The translations under genes and the position numbers were made by a program. The notes under the pieces were generated by a model that searched no databases, was not told the origin of the DNA, and was given only the letters and a program-made list of their open reading frames with translations. Positions 25,741 through 33,043 of a stretch of DNA of 64,000 bases are shown here, piece by piece (positions within the stretch are counted from its first letter, which is position 1; every line of letters starts with the position of its first letter). Source of the stretch: Aurantimicrobium photophilum (GTDB taxonomy: Bacteria > Actinomycetota > Actinomycetes > Actinomycetales > Microbacteriaceae); contig NZ_CP023994.1 in NCBI RefSeq assembly GCF_003194085.1, positions 682,001-746,000 of the forward strand, written 5' to 3'.

Positions 25741-26096
25741 GGGTCGGCAAGGCGGTCGCGTTACTGGGGTTTACTCCAGTACCGAGGAACGTCCGGGCTC
25801 CACAGAGTAGGGCGGTGGGTAACACCCACCCGGGGTAACCCGCGAGAACAGTGCAACAGAAAGTAAACCGCCTCCGGTTCGCCGGCGGTAAGGATGAAAC
25901 GGTGGTGTAAGAGACCACCAGCAGTCTGGGTAACCAGATTGGCTAGGTAAACCTCGCCCGGAGCAAGGTCAGACAGAGAACGGTGAAGCTACTCGCTGAG
26001 TTCTCGGGTAGACCGCTAGAGAATTGCGGCAACGTAATTCCGAGATAGATGGCCGTCACGCGAAAGCGGACAGAACCCGGCGTAATAGCCGGCCCA
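25741..26096 (+). ncRNA. rnpB: RNase P RNA (bacterial type A)
   Basis: Conserved core elements are seen in order: GAGGAACGTCCGGGCTCC near the 5' end, ACAGAAAGTAAACCGCC, AAGGGTGAAACGGTGGTGTAAGAG-like core (here AAGGATGAAACGG), and the 3' GATAGATGGCCGTC segment. The first bases GGGTCGGC pair with the last ones, GCCGGCCC, to close helix P1, which fixes both ends within a few bases. It processes the 5' ends of tRNAs. It converges on ppgK with about five bases between and no clear terminator. Confidence 0.96.
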
Positions 26097-26101
26097 TTCA
26101 A

Positions 26102-26851
26102 TTACTCCAAATCGAACGCCAGGCGTGCGGCACCCATGATGCCCGCCTTGTTGAAGAGCTTCGCAGGAACGATGGGGGTGCGTAGCTCCAACAGAGGCAA
26201 GAACTTCTCGTGGCTCTTAGAGACACCGCCACCAACAATGAAGAGCTCAGGGGAGAAGAGCATCTCAACGTGGCTGTAGTAGCGCTGGAGGCGTTTGGCC
26301 CACTCGGGGTAGCTCAAGCCTTCACGCTCGCGCACAACGCCTGAGGCGCGCTTTTCAGCATCGAAGCCATCAATCTCAAGGTGACCGAGCTCGGCGTTGG
26401 GAATAAGAACGCCGTCATAGATCATGGCGGCGCCAATGCCAGTGCCCAGGGTGGTCATGATGACCAGGCCTTTTTGATCCTTAGCTGCGCCATAGATTAC
26501 TTCGGCATAGCCTGCAGCATCAGCGTCATTAACGAAGTGAATGTTGCGACCAAGTTCCTTCTCGAAGAACTTCTCAGCTTCGAAACCAATCCAGCGCTGG
26601 GAAATATTGGCTGCAAGCATCGTCACGCCGTGACGGATGGAGCTGGGGAAGCAGATACCCACAGGGACATCTGCAGGTGCATCGAGTTGTTCGATGACCT
26701 CTTTGACTACACGGGCAATGTCTTCAGGTTCGCCACCTTCTGGTGTGGCAACGCGGATCCGCTCACCAATGAGCTCGCCGGAGAGGACATCAACCAGTCC
26801 ACCCTTAATGCCAGTTCCACCAATGTCGATACCAATAGCTGTTGCGCGCAT
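26102..26851 (-). CDS. ppgK: Polyphosphate glucokinase
   Basis: 249 residues of the ROK/hexokinase fold. The phosphate 1 motif IGIDIGGTGIKGG lies at the N-terminus, a glucose-binding NDADAAG (about 108) in the middle, TTLGTGIGAAM follows, and HLEID comes before the C-terminal GGGVSKSH. This short form without the long ROK zinc motif matches actinobacterial PpgK, which phosphorylates glucose with polyphosphate or ATP. GAAGG precedes the start. It follows map by 23 bases and is probably co-transcribed with it. Confidence 0.93.
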   Translation of the reverse strand: MRATAIGIDIGGTGIKGGLVDVLSGELIGERIRVATPEGGEPEDIARVVKEVIEQLDAPADVPVGICFPSSIRHGVTMLAANISQRWIGFEAEKFFEKELGRNIHFVNDADAAGYAEVIYGAAKDQKGLVIMTTLGTGIGAAMIYDGVLIPNAELGHLEIDGFDAEKRASGVVREREGLSYPEWAKRLQRYYSHVEMLFSPELFIVGGGVSKSHEKFLPLLELRTPIVPAKLFNKAGIMGAARLAFDLE

Positions 26852-26874
26852 GAAAACCTTCGAAAGTCGTTGAG

Positions 26875-27741
26875 TTAAGAGAGTGTCAGGATATCGGCAC
26901 CGGTTTCGGTAACGACAAGGGTGTGTTCAAACTGTGCGGTCCAGGACTTGTCCTTGGTGGTGACAGTCCAGTCATCTGCCCAGATGTCCCATTCGTGCGT
27001 GCCGAGGGTCAACATGGGCTCGATGGTGAATACCATGCCCACTTCCATCACGTCGTTGTAAAGGGGAGCAGAGTCATAGTGGGGGATGATCAAGCCTGAG
27101 TGAAAGCTCGTTCCCACGCCGTGACCGGTGAAGTCTCGCACCACGCCATAACCGAATCGCTTGGCATAGGACTCGATGGTGCGACCAATGACGTTGACTT
27201 CACGCCCCGGAGCAACTGCCTTGATGCCTCGACGAAGTGCCTCTTCTGTGCGCTCGACCAGGTCACGCACTTCCTGAGTTCCTTCGCCGACAATGAAGGT
27301 GCGGTTTGTATCGCCGTGGACGCCGTCGAGATAGCTTGTGATGTCGACGTTGACCAGGTCCCCTTCCTGCAGAACGGTGTCATCTGGAATTCCGTGGCAA
27401 ATGACTTCATTGAGGCTCGTGCACAGCGACTTGGGGTAGCCGCGGTATCCCAGGGTTGAAGGATAGGCGCCGTGGTCGAGAACAAATTCATGGCCAATAC
27501 GGTCAATCTCATCCGTGGTCATTCCTGGCTTGAGGAGAGTCCCGATCAGGTCGAGTGCTTGGGAAGAAATTCTTCCAGCACGACGAATCTTTTCAATCGA
27601 CTCAGCATCGTAAATATCTCCGCCAACATGTGCTGGTGGGGTGGCTTTGCCCACATAGGGAGGGCGCACGATCGAGTTGGGAACAGCACGCTGTGGGCTC
27701 AAAACTCCGGGAATCAAAACCCCTGCGGCATCTCTAGGCAT
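26875..27741 (-). CDS. map: Methionine aminopeptidase type I
   Basis: 288 residues from ATG 27741; an upstream extension would cross the divergent gene. Metal ligands and neighbours fit the family: His in [10 protein letters not shown], Asp in [11 protein letters not shown] and GDTNRTF, His in [12 protein letters not shown], Glu in FTIEPML and QFEHTLVV. An N-terminal extension with VRPPYVGK is the SH3-binding-like segment of actinobacterial MetAP1c. No ribosome site is present; TAAACT at 27754-27749 gives a leaderless -10 spacing. Confidence 0.95.
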   Translation of the reverse strand: MPRDAAGVLIPGVLSPQRAVPNSIVRPPYVGKATPPAHVGGDIYDAESIEKIRRAGRISSQALDLIGTLLKPGMTTDEIDRIGHEFVLDHGAYPSTLGYRGYPKSLCTSLNEVICHGIPDDTVLQEGDLVNVDITSYLDGVHGDTNRTFIVGEGTQEVRDLVERTEEALRRGIKAVAPGREVNVIGRTIESYAKRFGYGVVRDFTGHGVGTSFHSGLIIPHYDSAPLYNDVMEVGMVFTIEPMLTLGTHEWDIWADDWTVTTKDKSWTAQFEHTLVVTETGADILTLS

Positions 27742-27754
27742 AAGGTTAAGTTTA
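27741..27754. promoter_or_regulatory. Overlapping divergent leaderless promoters
   Basis: TAAGGT (27741-27746, plus) and TAAACT (27754-27749, minus) each lie at -13 to -8 of a start codon, for the 27754 gene and map respectively. Each hexamer begins on the first base of the opposite gene's ATG, so the two promoters lie face to face within 14 bp and probably compete. Confidence 0.5.
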
Positions 27755-27948
27755 TGTCTGACAAGCCAAGTGAAATGTTCTGGTACAACCTGCACACCAA
27801 GTCGGTGGAAAAGGGTTTCCTCTCGCCCTCAACCGAGCGCGTAGGACCTTTTGAAACTGCCCACGAAGCAGAGCACGCCATGGAGAAGCTGCGTGAAAAC
27901 AGCGACCGTTGGGAAGCTGAAGAGCGTGCGGAGCGTGAAGGTAACTAG
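27754..27948 (+). CDS. Small SPOR-like conserved protein
   Basis: 64 residues: [20 protein letters not shown], then [22 protein letters not shown] and a charged tail. The pattern (W/FYNL, VGPF, a helix of AxxA type) is that of small actinobacterial SPOR-like proteins usually encoded beside map. No signal peptide. The start is the only one before the conserved WYNL stretch; there is no ribosome site, so it is probably leaderless. The IS481-family element begins two bases after its TAG stop. Function unknown. Confidence 0.72.
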   Translation: MSDKPSEMFWYNLHTKSVEKGFLSPSTERVGPFETAHEAEHAMEKLRENSDRWEAEERAEREGN

Positions 27949-27949
27949 T

Positions 27950-29062
27950 TGTACTGCCCAGGCAGGTTGGTTGAGTAAATGTGACGACTCGCTGTAGTCG
28001 TTAAACGTGAGTGAGTACCTCCGGGAGTGGAGTGGAGCTGTCAAAGGCATTCACAACACCACCCGGAGGTACTCATGTCCCACGCTAATGCCGCTTTAAC
28101 TCCTCGTCATCGTCTTCGCATCGCGCGCCTCATAGTTGATGAAGGTTGGACAGTCGTTGCGGCTGCCCACATGTTCAATGTTTCGTGGCCAACAGCTAAT
28201 CGTTGGGCTCAAAGATATGCGGCTATGGGTGTTGCCGGGATGGATGATCGTTCTTCCCGGCCACATCGAAGCCCGAATAAAACCGATCAACAACTCGTTC
28301 GCAAGATTGTGCATTTGCGGTGGAAGAAACGCCTTGGACCAGTGGCTATCGGCGGGAAACTGGGCCTCTCAGCTTCAACTGTTCATGCCGTTCTAGTTCG
28401 ATGCCGTCTGAACAAACTTCATCACGTTGATGTTCGAACGGGGGAAGTTATCCGCCGTTATGAACATGCGACCCCTGGAGCGATGATTCATGTTGATGTG
28501 AAAAAACTCGGCAAGATTCCAGATGGTGGCGGTAGTCGATACGTCGGGCGTCAGCAAGGAAACCTCAATATTCGCGCCACTGCAGGGCGGCCAAAGAACA
28601 ATAAACGTGGACGTGTTGCAGGGATAACATTCGTCCACACTGTTATCGATGATCATTCCCGCATTGCCTATGCCGAGGTTCATGCCAATGAAACTGCAGA
28701 CACTGCTGTCGGCGTTTTACGCCGCGCAGTGTCGTGGTTTGCTGCAAGAGGAGTCACTGTTGAGCGAGTTCTTTCCGACAATGGACCTGCCTACGTGTCT
28801 CATTTGTGGAGAGATGCGTGCAACGAACTTGGCATCAAACCGAAAAGGACAAGGCCCTACAGGCCACAGACGAACGGCAAAATTGAACGCTTCCACCGCA
28901 CCTTGGCCGATGGTTGGGCCTTTGGGAAGTTCTACAACACTGATTCAGCTAGAAACAACGCGTTGCCAGGATGGTTGCACGAATACAATCACCATAGGCC
29001 CCACACTGCGATCGGAAACCGGCCACCCATGAGCCGCTTAACTAACGTCCCTGGGCAGTACA
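27950..29062 (+). mobile_element. IS481-family insertion sequence
   Basis: Inverted repeats start TGTACTGCCCAGG on the left (27950) and end CCTGGGCAGTACA on the right (29062), with about 22 of 26 positions matching. If the ends are taken one base further in (GTACTG...CAGTAC), the flanks show a 4-bp duplication AGTT. The element sits exactly between the stop codons of two convergent genes and damages neither. The transposase looks intact. Confidence 0.88.
28012..28075 (+). promoter_or_regulatory. Hairpin sequestering the IS481 transposase start
   Basis: TGAGTACCTCCGGG (28012-28025) is the perfect complement of CCCGGAGGTACTCA (28062-28075), which contains the GGAGG ribosome site and the A of the start codon. 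Transcripts entering from outside would fold and hide the start; one beginning between the arms would not. Confidence 0.75.
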
Positions 29063-29067
29063 GTTAG
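28075..29067 (+). CDS. IS481-family transposase
   Basis: 330 residues from ATG 28075 behind CGGAGG; a GTG at 28027 in the same frame lies inside the hairpin loop and is less likely. N-terminal helix-turn-helix segments (TVVAAAHMFNVSWPTANRW) precede a DDE core: Asp in MIHVDVKKLG, Asp in VLSDNGPAYVS and Glu in NGKIERFHRTL. The frame runs through the right inverted repeat, and its TAG stop (29065-29067) is supplied by host DNA, overlapping the last codons of panB by 4 bases. Confidence 0.93.
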   Translation: MSHANAALTPRHRLRIARLIVDEGWTVVAAAHMFNVSWPTANRWAQRYAAMGVAGMDDRSSRPHRSPNKTDQQLVRKIVHLRWKKRLGPVAIGGKLGLSASTVHAVLVRCRLNKLHHVDVRTGEVIRRYEHATPGAMIHVDVKKLGKIPDGGGSRYVGRQQGNLNIRATAGRPKNNKRGRVAGITFVHTVIDDHSRIAYAEVHANETADTAVGVLRRAVSWFAARGVTVERVLSDNGPAYVSHLWRDACNELGIKPKRTRPYRPQTNGKIERFHRTLADGWAFGKFYNTDSARNNALPGWLHEYNHHRPHTAIGNRPPMSRLTNVPGQYS

Positions 29068-29903
29068 TTATCTTCGTAGCTGTGTTCAGGACCTGGATAG
29101 GTTCCTGATTCCACATCTGCTTTGAATGCCTTGGCGGCATCGCTGAGGATTGCGCCGAGGTTTGCATACTGCTTGACGAACTTGGGAACGCGACCGGTGT
29201 TCATGCCGGCAAAGTCGGTCCAGACCAAGAGCTGGCCATCTGTTTCTGCGCCTGCACCCACGCTAATTGTGGGGATCGTGAGCTCTGCAGTGATGCGCGC
29301 AGCAAGTTCTGCCGGAATCATTTCGAGCACAACGGCGAAAGCGCCGGCGGCTTCAACCGCCTTGGCATCGGCCAGAACTGCATCGGCAGCTTCGCCGCGA
29401 CCCTGAATCATGTGACCACCGAGGCCGTGCTCGCTTTGGGGAGTAAAGCCCACGTGACCCATCACTGGGATACCTGATTCCACGATGCGACGAATCTGGT
29501 CTGCGCTGCGAACACCACCTTCTAGCTTGACGGCGTGAGCGTGTGTTTCCTTCATGAAGCGCATGGCGGTGCGCAGAGCGTGCTCTGCGCCCTCTTCATA
29601 AGAACCAAACGGCATATCTGCGATGACAAGTGCACGCTTTGCGGATAACGCCACAGCACGGGTCAAAGGGATGAGTTCATCCACGGTGACGGGAAGCGTG
29701 GAGTCGTAACCGAGAACAGTATTACCGGCTGAGTCGCCCACAAGCAGGAAGTCGATTCCTGCTTCGTCAAAGATCTGAGCAGTCAGGGTGTCATAACTGG
29801 TCAACCCCGTGATCTTGATGCCGTTGGCCTTTGCCTGAGCAAAGTGGCGCGTGCGGACACGCTTGGTGACAGCATCAGAGGTGGGATCAGGGTGAACGCT
29901 CAT
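29064..29903 (-). CDS. panB: 3-methyl-2-oxobutanoate hydroxymethyltransferase
   Basis: 279 residues with the TIM-barrel motifs of PanB: LTSYDTLTAQIFDEAG, LVGDSAGNTVLGYD (metal Asp), MPFGSYEEG, VKLEGG, MGHVGFTPQS and SVGAGAETDGQLLV. It makes ketopantoate, the first step toward pantothenate and CoA. It follows nadE by 9 bases, so the two cofactor genes form one transcript. Its stop codon abuts the right end of the IS481 element but remains intact. Confidence 0.95.
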   Translation of the reverse strand: MSVHPDPTSDAVTKRVRTRHFAQAKANGIKITGLTSYDTLTAQIFDEAGIDFLLVGDSAGNTVLGYDSTLPVTVDELIPLTRAVALSAKRALVIADMPFGSYEEGAEHALRTAMRFMKETHAHAVKLEGGVRSADQIRRIVESGIPVMGHVGFTPQSEHGLGGHMIQGRGEAADAVLADAKAVEAAGAFAVVLEMIPAELAARITAELTIPTISVGAGAETDGQLLVWTDFAGMNTGRVPKFVKQYANLGAILSDAAKAFKADVESGTYPGPEHSYEDN

Positions 29904-29912
29904 GGAACCAGT

Positions 29913-31652
29913 CTAGTTACGGGTAAAAGTGACCGGCAGTCGTCGGTCGCGACCGAACGCCATCTCAGAAATCTTGGGACCAATCGCGCCTTGGCGACGC
30001 TTCCACTCTGCGCGGTCAACGAGAGAAATGACTCGGTCCACCATCTCTGCACCAAATCCACGCGAAATGATGACATCCCTGCCCACCCGCTCGGTGATGT
30101 AAGCATCGAGAATGGCATCCAGAACGTCATATTCCGGCAGGGTGTCCTGATCAACCTGGCCCGGGCGAAGTTCAGCTGACGGTGGCTTGGTAATGGAGTT
30201 CTCTGGAATGGGGGGAGTCAGGCCCTTCGTGCGAGCGTGCTCATTGCGCCACTTCGCCAATTCCCACACCAGTGTTTTGGGAACATCACGAATAGGAGCA
30301 AAGCCGCCCACGCTGTCGCCATAGATGGTGCTGTAGCCAACGGCAATCTCGGTTTTGTTGCCGGTGGTGAGGACAAGGTGCCCCTCGGCATTGCTCAAGC
30401 CCATCAAAATGATTCCGCGAATACGAGCCTGAAGGTTCTCTGCCGCCACACCATCCAGATGAAGTTGGGTTTCAACGGGGTCAACCAGGGGTGCAATTGC
30501 CTCGGTACGAATATCGATACCCAATCGTTCAGCCAAGTCATCGGCGTCCGAGCGGGAATGATCACTGGAATAGTTGCTCGGCATCGATACACCGAAAACT
30601 CGATCGGGGCCAATGGCATCCACGGCAAGTGCGGCACACACGGCCGAATCGATACCGCCAGAAAGGCCCAGAATGACTGACCTAAAGCCGTTCTTTTCGA
30701 CATAGTCACGCATGCCGAGAACCAGTGCGTCCCAGATTTGTTCATTGATGTCCAGCTGTGGAGCAATCTCAGCTGTGACCTTTGCTCGTGTTGAACGCTG
30801 AGGGTTGCCCGCGCCTGCTTCAACAACTACGACGCCGGGACCGACTTGGGAGCCGTTGGTGGTTGAGTCTTTGACATCAATGTCGACCAGCAAGGTTTGT
30901 TCCACAAACTGGTGAGCACGTGCCAACACTTTGCCCGAGGCATTCGTGACAAAGCTGCCACCATCGAAAACCAGGTCGTCTTGTCCACCGACAAGGTTGA
31001 GATAGACCGCGGGAGCATTGACCTGCTCAGCTCGGCGCTGAACGAGGGGCAAACGCACCTCGTCTTTTTCACGTTCGAACGGCGAACCGTTGAGTATGAG
31101 CAACAGACTGGGCTTAACCTCTGCAATTGCGGCAACTGGGCCACCCTCGCGCCAGATGTCTTCGCAAATAGCGAGGGCAACGTCGGCTCCTGCTACGTGA
31201 AGAACAAGAGCATCGGAACCGGCGCGGAAGATGCGGTACTCATCGAAGACGGAGTAGTTGGGCAGGTGGTGTTTGTTATAGATGCCAATAATGCGGCCGT
31301 CTTGGAGCACCGCAGCTGAGTTGTAGGCAATGGCTGAGGGGGAGCCGCTATTGGCGTGGTGATCATCAAGTGGCCCGTGAGGGAACCCCACAATAACCGG
31401 GATGGAGCCTGCGCCAGAGGCGGCAATCTGTGTTGCGATGTCTTCGAGATGAGTGCGTGTTTCGCGCAAGAAATCAGGTCGAGTCGCAAGGTCTTCAATG
31501 GGATACCCCGTCAAAGACATCTCGCCAAATGCGACTAGATCAGCACCCTTGCCGAATGCCTCTACAGCTGTGTTAACAATCTGTAAAACATTGCGAGAAA
31601 AATCCCCTAATCGTGGGTTTGTCTGGGCAAGAGCCAAGCGAAGAATCGGCAT
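29913..31652 (-). CDS. nadE: NAD+ synthase, glutamine-hydrolysing
   Basis: 579 residues. The N-terminal nitrilase-type glutaminase domain has Glu in FGEMSLTGYP and the nucleophile Cys in AICEDIWREGG; the C-terminal NAD synthase domain has the PP-loop GLSGGIDSAV. It makes NAD from deamido-NAD and glutamine. No ribosome site precedes the ATG, while TAGGCT (31665-31660) lies at -13 to -8, which fits a leaderless mRNA from a promoter shared symmetrically with glnA2. Confidence 0.95.
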   Translation of the reverse strand: MPILRLALAQTNPRLGDFSRNVLQIVNTAVEAFGKGADLVAFGEMSLTGYPIEDLATRPDFLRETRTHLEDIATQIAASGAGSIPVIVGFPHGPLDDHHANSGSPSAIAYNSAAVLQDGRIIGIYNKHHLPNYSVFDEYRIFRAGSDALVLHVAGADVALAICEDIWREGGPVAAIAEVKPSLLLILNGSPFEREKDEVRLPLVQRRAEQVNAPAVYLNLVGGQDDLVFDGGSFVTNASGKVLARAHQFVEQTLLVDIDVKDSTTNGSQVGPGVVVVEAGAGNPQRSTRAKVTAEIAPQLDINEQIWDALVLGMRDYVEKNGFRSVILGLSGGIDSAVCAALAVDAIGPDRVFGVSMPSNYSSDHSRSDADDLAERLGIDIRTEAIAPLVDPVETQLHLDGVAAENLQARIRGIILMGLSNAEGHLVLTTGNKTEIAVGYSTIYGDSVGGFAPIRDVPKTLVWELAKWRNEHARTKGLTPPIPENSITKPPSAELRPGQVDQDTLPEYDVLDAILDAYITERVGRDVIISRGFGAEMVDRVISLVDRAEWKRRQGAIGPKISEMAFGRDRRLPVTFTRN

Positions 31653-31672
31653 AACAAGTAGCCTAGTAGCGA
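31652..31672. promoter_or_regulatory. Bidirectional promoter with a shared -10 element
   Basis: TAGCCTA (31659-31665) reads as TAGCCT on the plus strand and TAGGCT on the minus strand, both TANNNT boxes. The minus-strand start would fall on the nadE ATG at 31652 and the plus start near 31672, giving glnA2 a leader of about 16 bases with AGGAAAGGG as ribosome site. Confidence 0.5.
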
Positions 31673-31687
31673 TAGGAAAGGGTTCTC

Positions 31688-33025
31688 ATGGACAAGCAAC
31701 AGGACTTCGTGCTGCGCACGATTGAAGAGCGCGGCGTAAAGTTTGTTCGCCTCTGGTTCACCGACGTTGTTGGTACCTTGAAATCAGTTGCTGTGGCACC
31801 TGCCGAGGTCGAAGGTGCTTTCGCTGAAGGTGTCGGTATCGATGGTTCTGCCATTGAAGGTTTGACTCGTGCCTACGAAGCCGATGTTCTGGCTCACCCA
31901 GACCCCAGCACCTTCCAGATCCTGCCCTGGCGCGGTGAGGTAGACCCCACCGCTCGCATGTTCTGTGACATCAACACTCCTGACGGTCAGCCAGCTGTTT
32001 CTGACCCCCGTAACGTTCTCAAGCGCACACTGGCTAAGGCCGCAGAGCGTGGCTTCACTTTCTACACTCACCCTGAGATTGAGTTCTACCTCCTCAAGGA
32101 CAGTGACTGGGCTAACGGTGGCGCACAGCCCATCGACACTGCTGGTTATTTTGACAACGTTCCTGGTGGAACTGCACACGACTTCCGTCGTCGTTCGGTG
32201 CGCATGCTCGAAGACATCGGAATCTCGGTTGAATTCAGCCACCACGAAGCTGGCCCCGGTCAGAACGAAATCGACCTGCGCTACGCAGACGCGTTGACTA
32301 CCGCGGATAACATCATGACTTTCCGCACCGTGATCAAGGAAGTTGCGATGGAGCAGGGCGTATACGCCACCTTCATGCCTAAGCCTTTCGCGCAGCACCC
32401 GGGTTCGGGTATGCACACGCACATGTCACTCTTCGAGGGTGACAACAATGCGTTCTACGAGGCCGGTGCCAAGCACCAGCTCTCCAAGGTTGGCCGTCAG
32501 TTCATTGCTGGTCTCTTGCACTTTGCCCCAGAAATCACGGCGATTACAAACCAGTACGTCAACTCCTACAAGCGTCTCTGGGGTGGTGGTGAGGCTCCAG
32601 CATTTGCTAACTGGGGTCACAACAACCGCTCGGCTCTTGTTCGCGTTCCTGTCTACAAGCCAGGGAAGGGTCAGAGCGCTCGTATCGAATACCGCGCCAT
32701 TGACTCTGCTGCGAACCCTTACCTTGCCTACTCAGTCCTGCTTGCAGCTGGTCTGAAGGGTATTGAAGAGGGCATGGATCTTCCTGCAGAAGCAGAAGAG
32801 AACGCCTGGGAGCTCACTGACACCGAGCGCAAGGCCCTTGGTTACAAGCCACTTCCCTCCAGTCTCAACAACGCAATCACGTTGATGGAAGAGTCTGAGT
32901 TGGTTGCCGAGACCCTCGGTTCCAAGGTCTTTGACTACGTCCTTCGCAACAAGCGTCAGGAATGGGCTGACTACCGCAACCAGGTCACGAACTTCGAGCT
33001 ACGCTCTAACCTCGAGACGCTCTAG
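31688..33025 (+). CDS. glnA2: Glutamine synthetase, GlnA2 type
   Basis: 445 residues, the short GSI form. Active-site patterns are present (HPEIEFYL, EFSHHEAGPGQNEID, GSGMHTHMSL, NRSALVRVP, RIEYRAIDSAANPYL). The NLYDLPPEE-type adenylylation loop found in the other copy (36083-37507) is missing, so this copy should not be controlled by GlnE, even though glnE lies 19 bases downstream. GlnA2 copies in actinobacteria can be minor or poorly active glutamine synthetases. Confidence 0.92.
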   Translation: MDKQQDFVLRTIEERGVKFVRLWFTDVVGTLKSVAVAPAEVEGAFAEGVGIDGSAIEGLTRAYEADVLAHPDPSTFQILPWRGEVDPTARMFCDINTPDGQPAVSDPRNVLKRTLAKAAERGFTFYTHPEIEFYLLKDSDWANGGAQPIDTAGYFDNVPGGTAHDFRRRSVRMLEDIGISVEFSHHEAGPGQNEIDLRYADALTTADNIMTFRTVIKEVAMEQGVYATFMPKPFAQHPGSGMHTHMSLFEGDNNAFYEAGAKHQLSKVGRQFIAGLLHFAPEITAITNQYVNSYKRLWGGGEAPAFANWGHNNRSALVRVPVYKPGKGQSARIEYRAIDSAANPYLAYSVLLAAGLKGIEEGMDLPAEAEENAWELTDTERKALGYKPLPSSLNNAITLMEESELVAETLGSKVFDYVLRNKRQEWADYRNQVTNFELRSNLETL

Positions 33026-33043
33026 TTCTAACCCCCAACTCTC

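Noticed and set aside
27946-29067. Definite target duplication of the IS481 element
   Set aside because: With TGT...ACA ends no duplication is seen; AGTT appears only if both ends are moved in by one base, so it is given as an option only.
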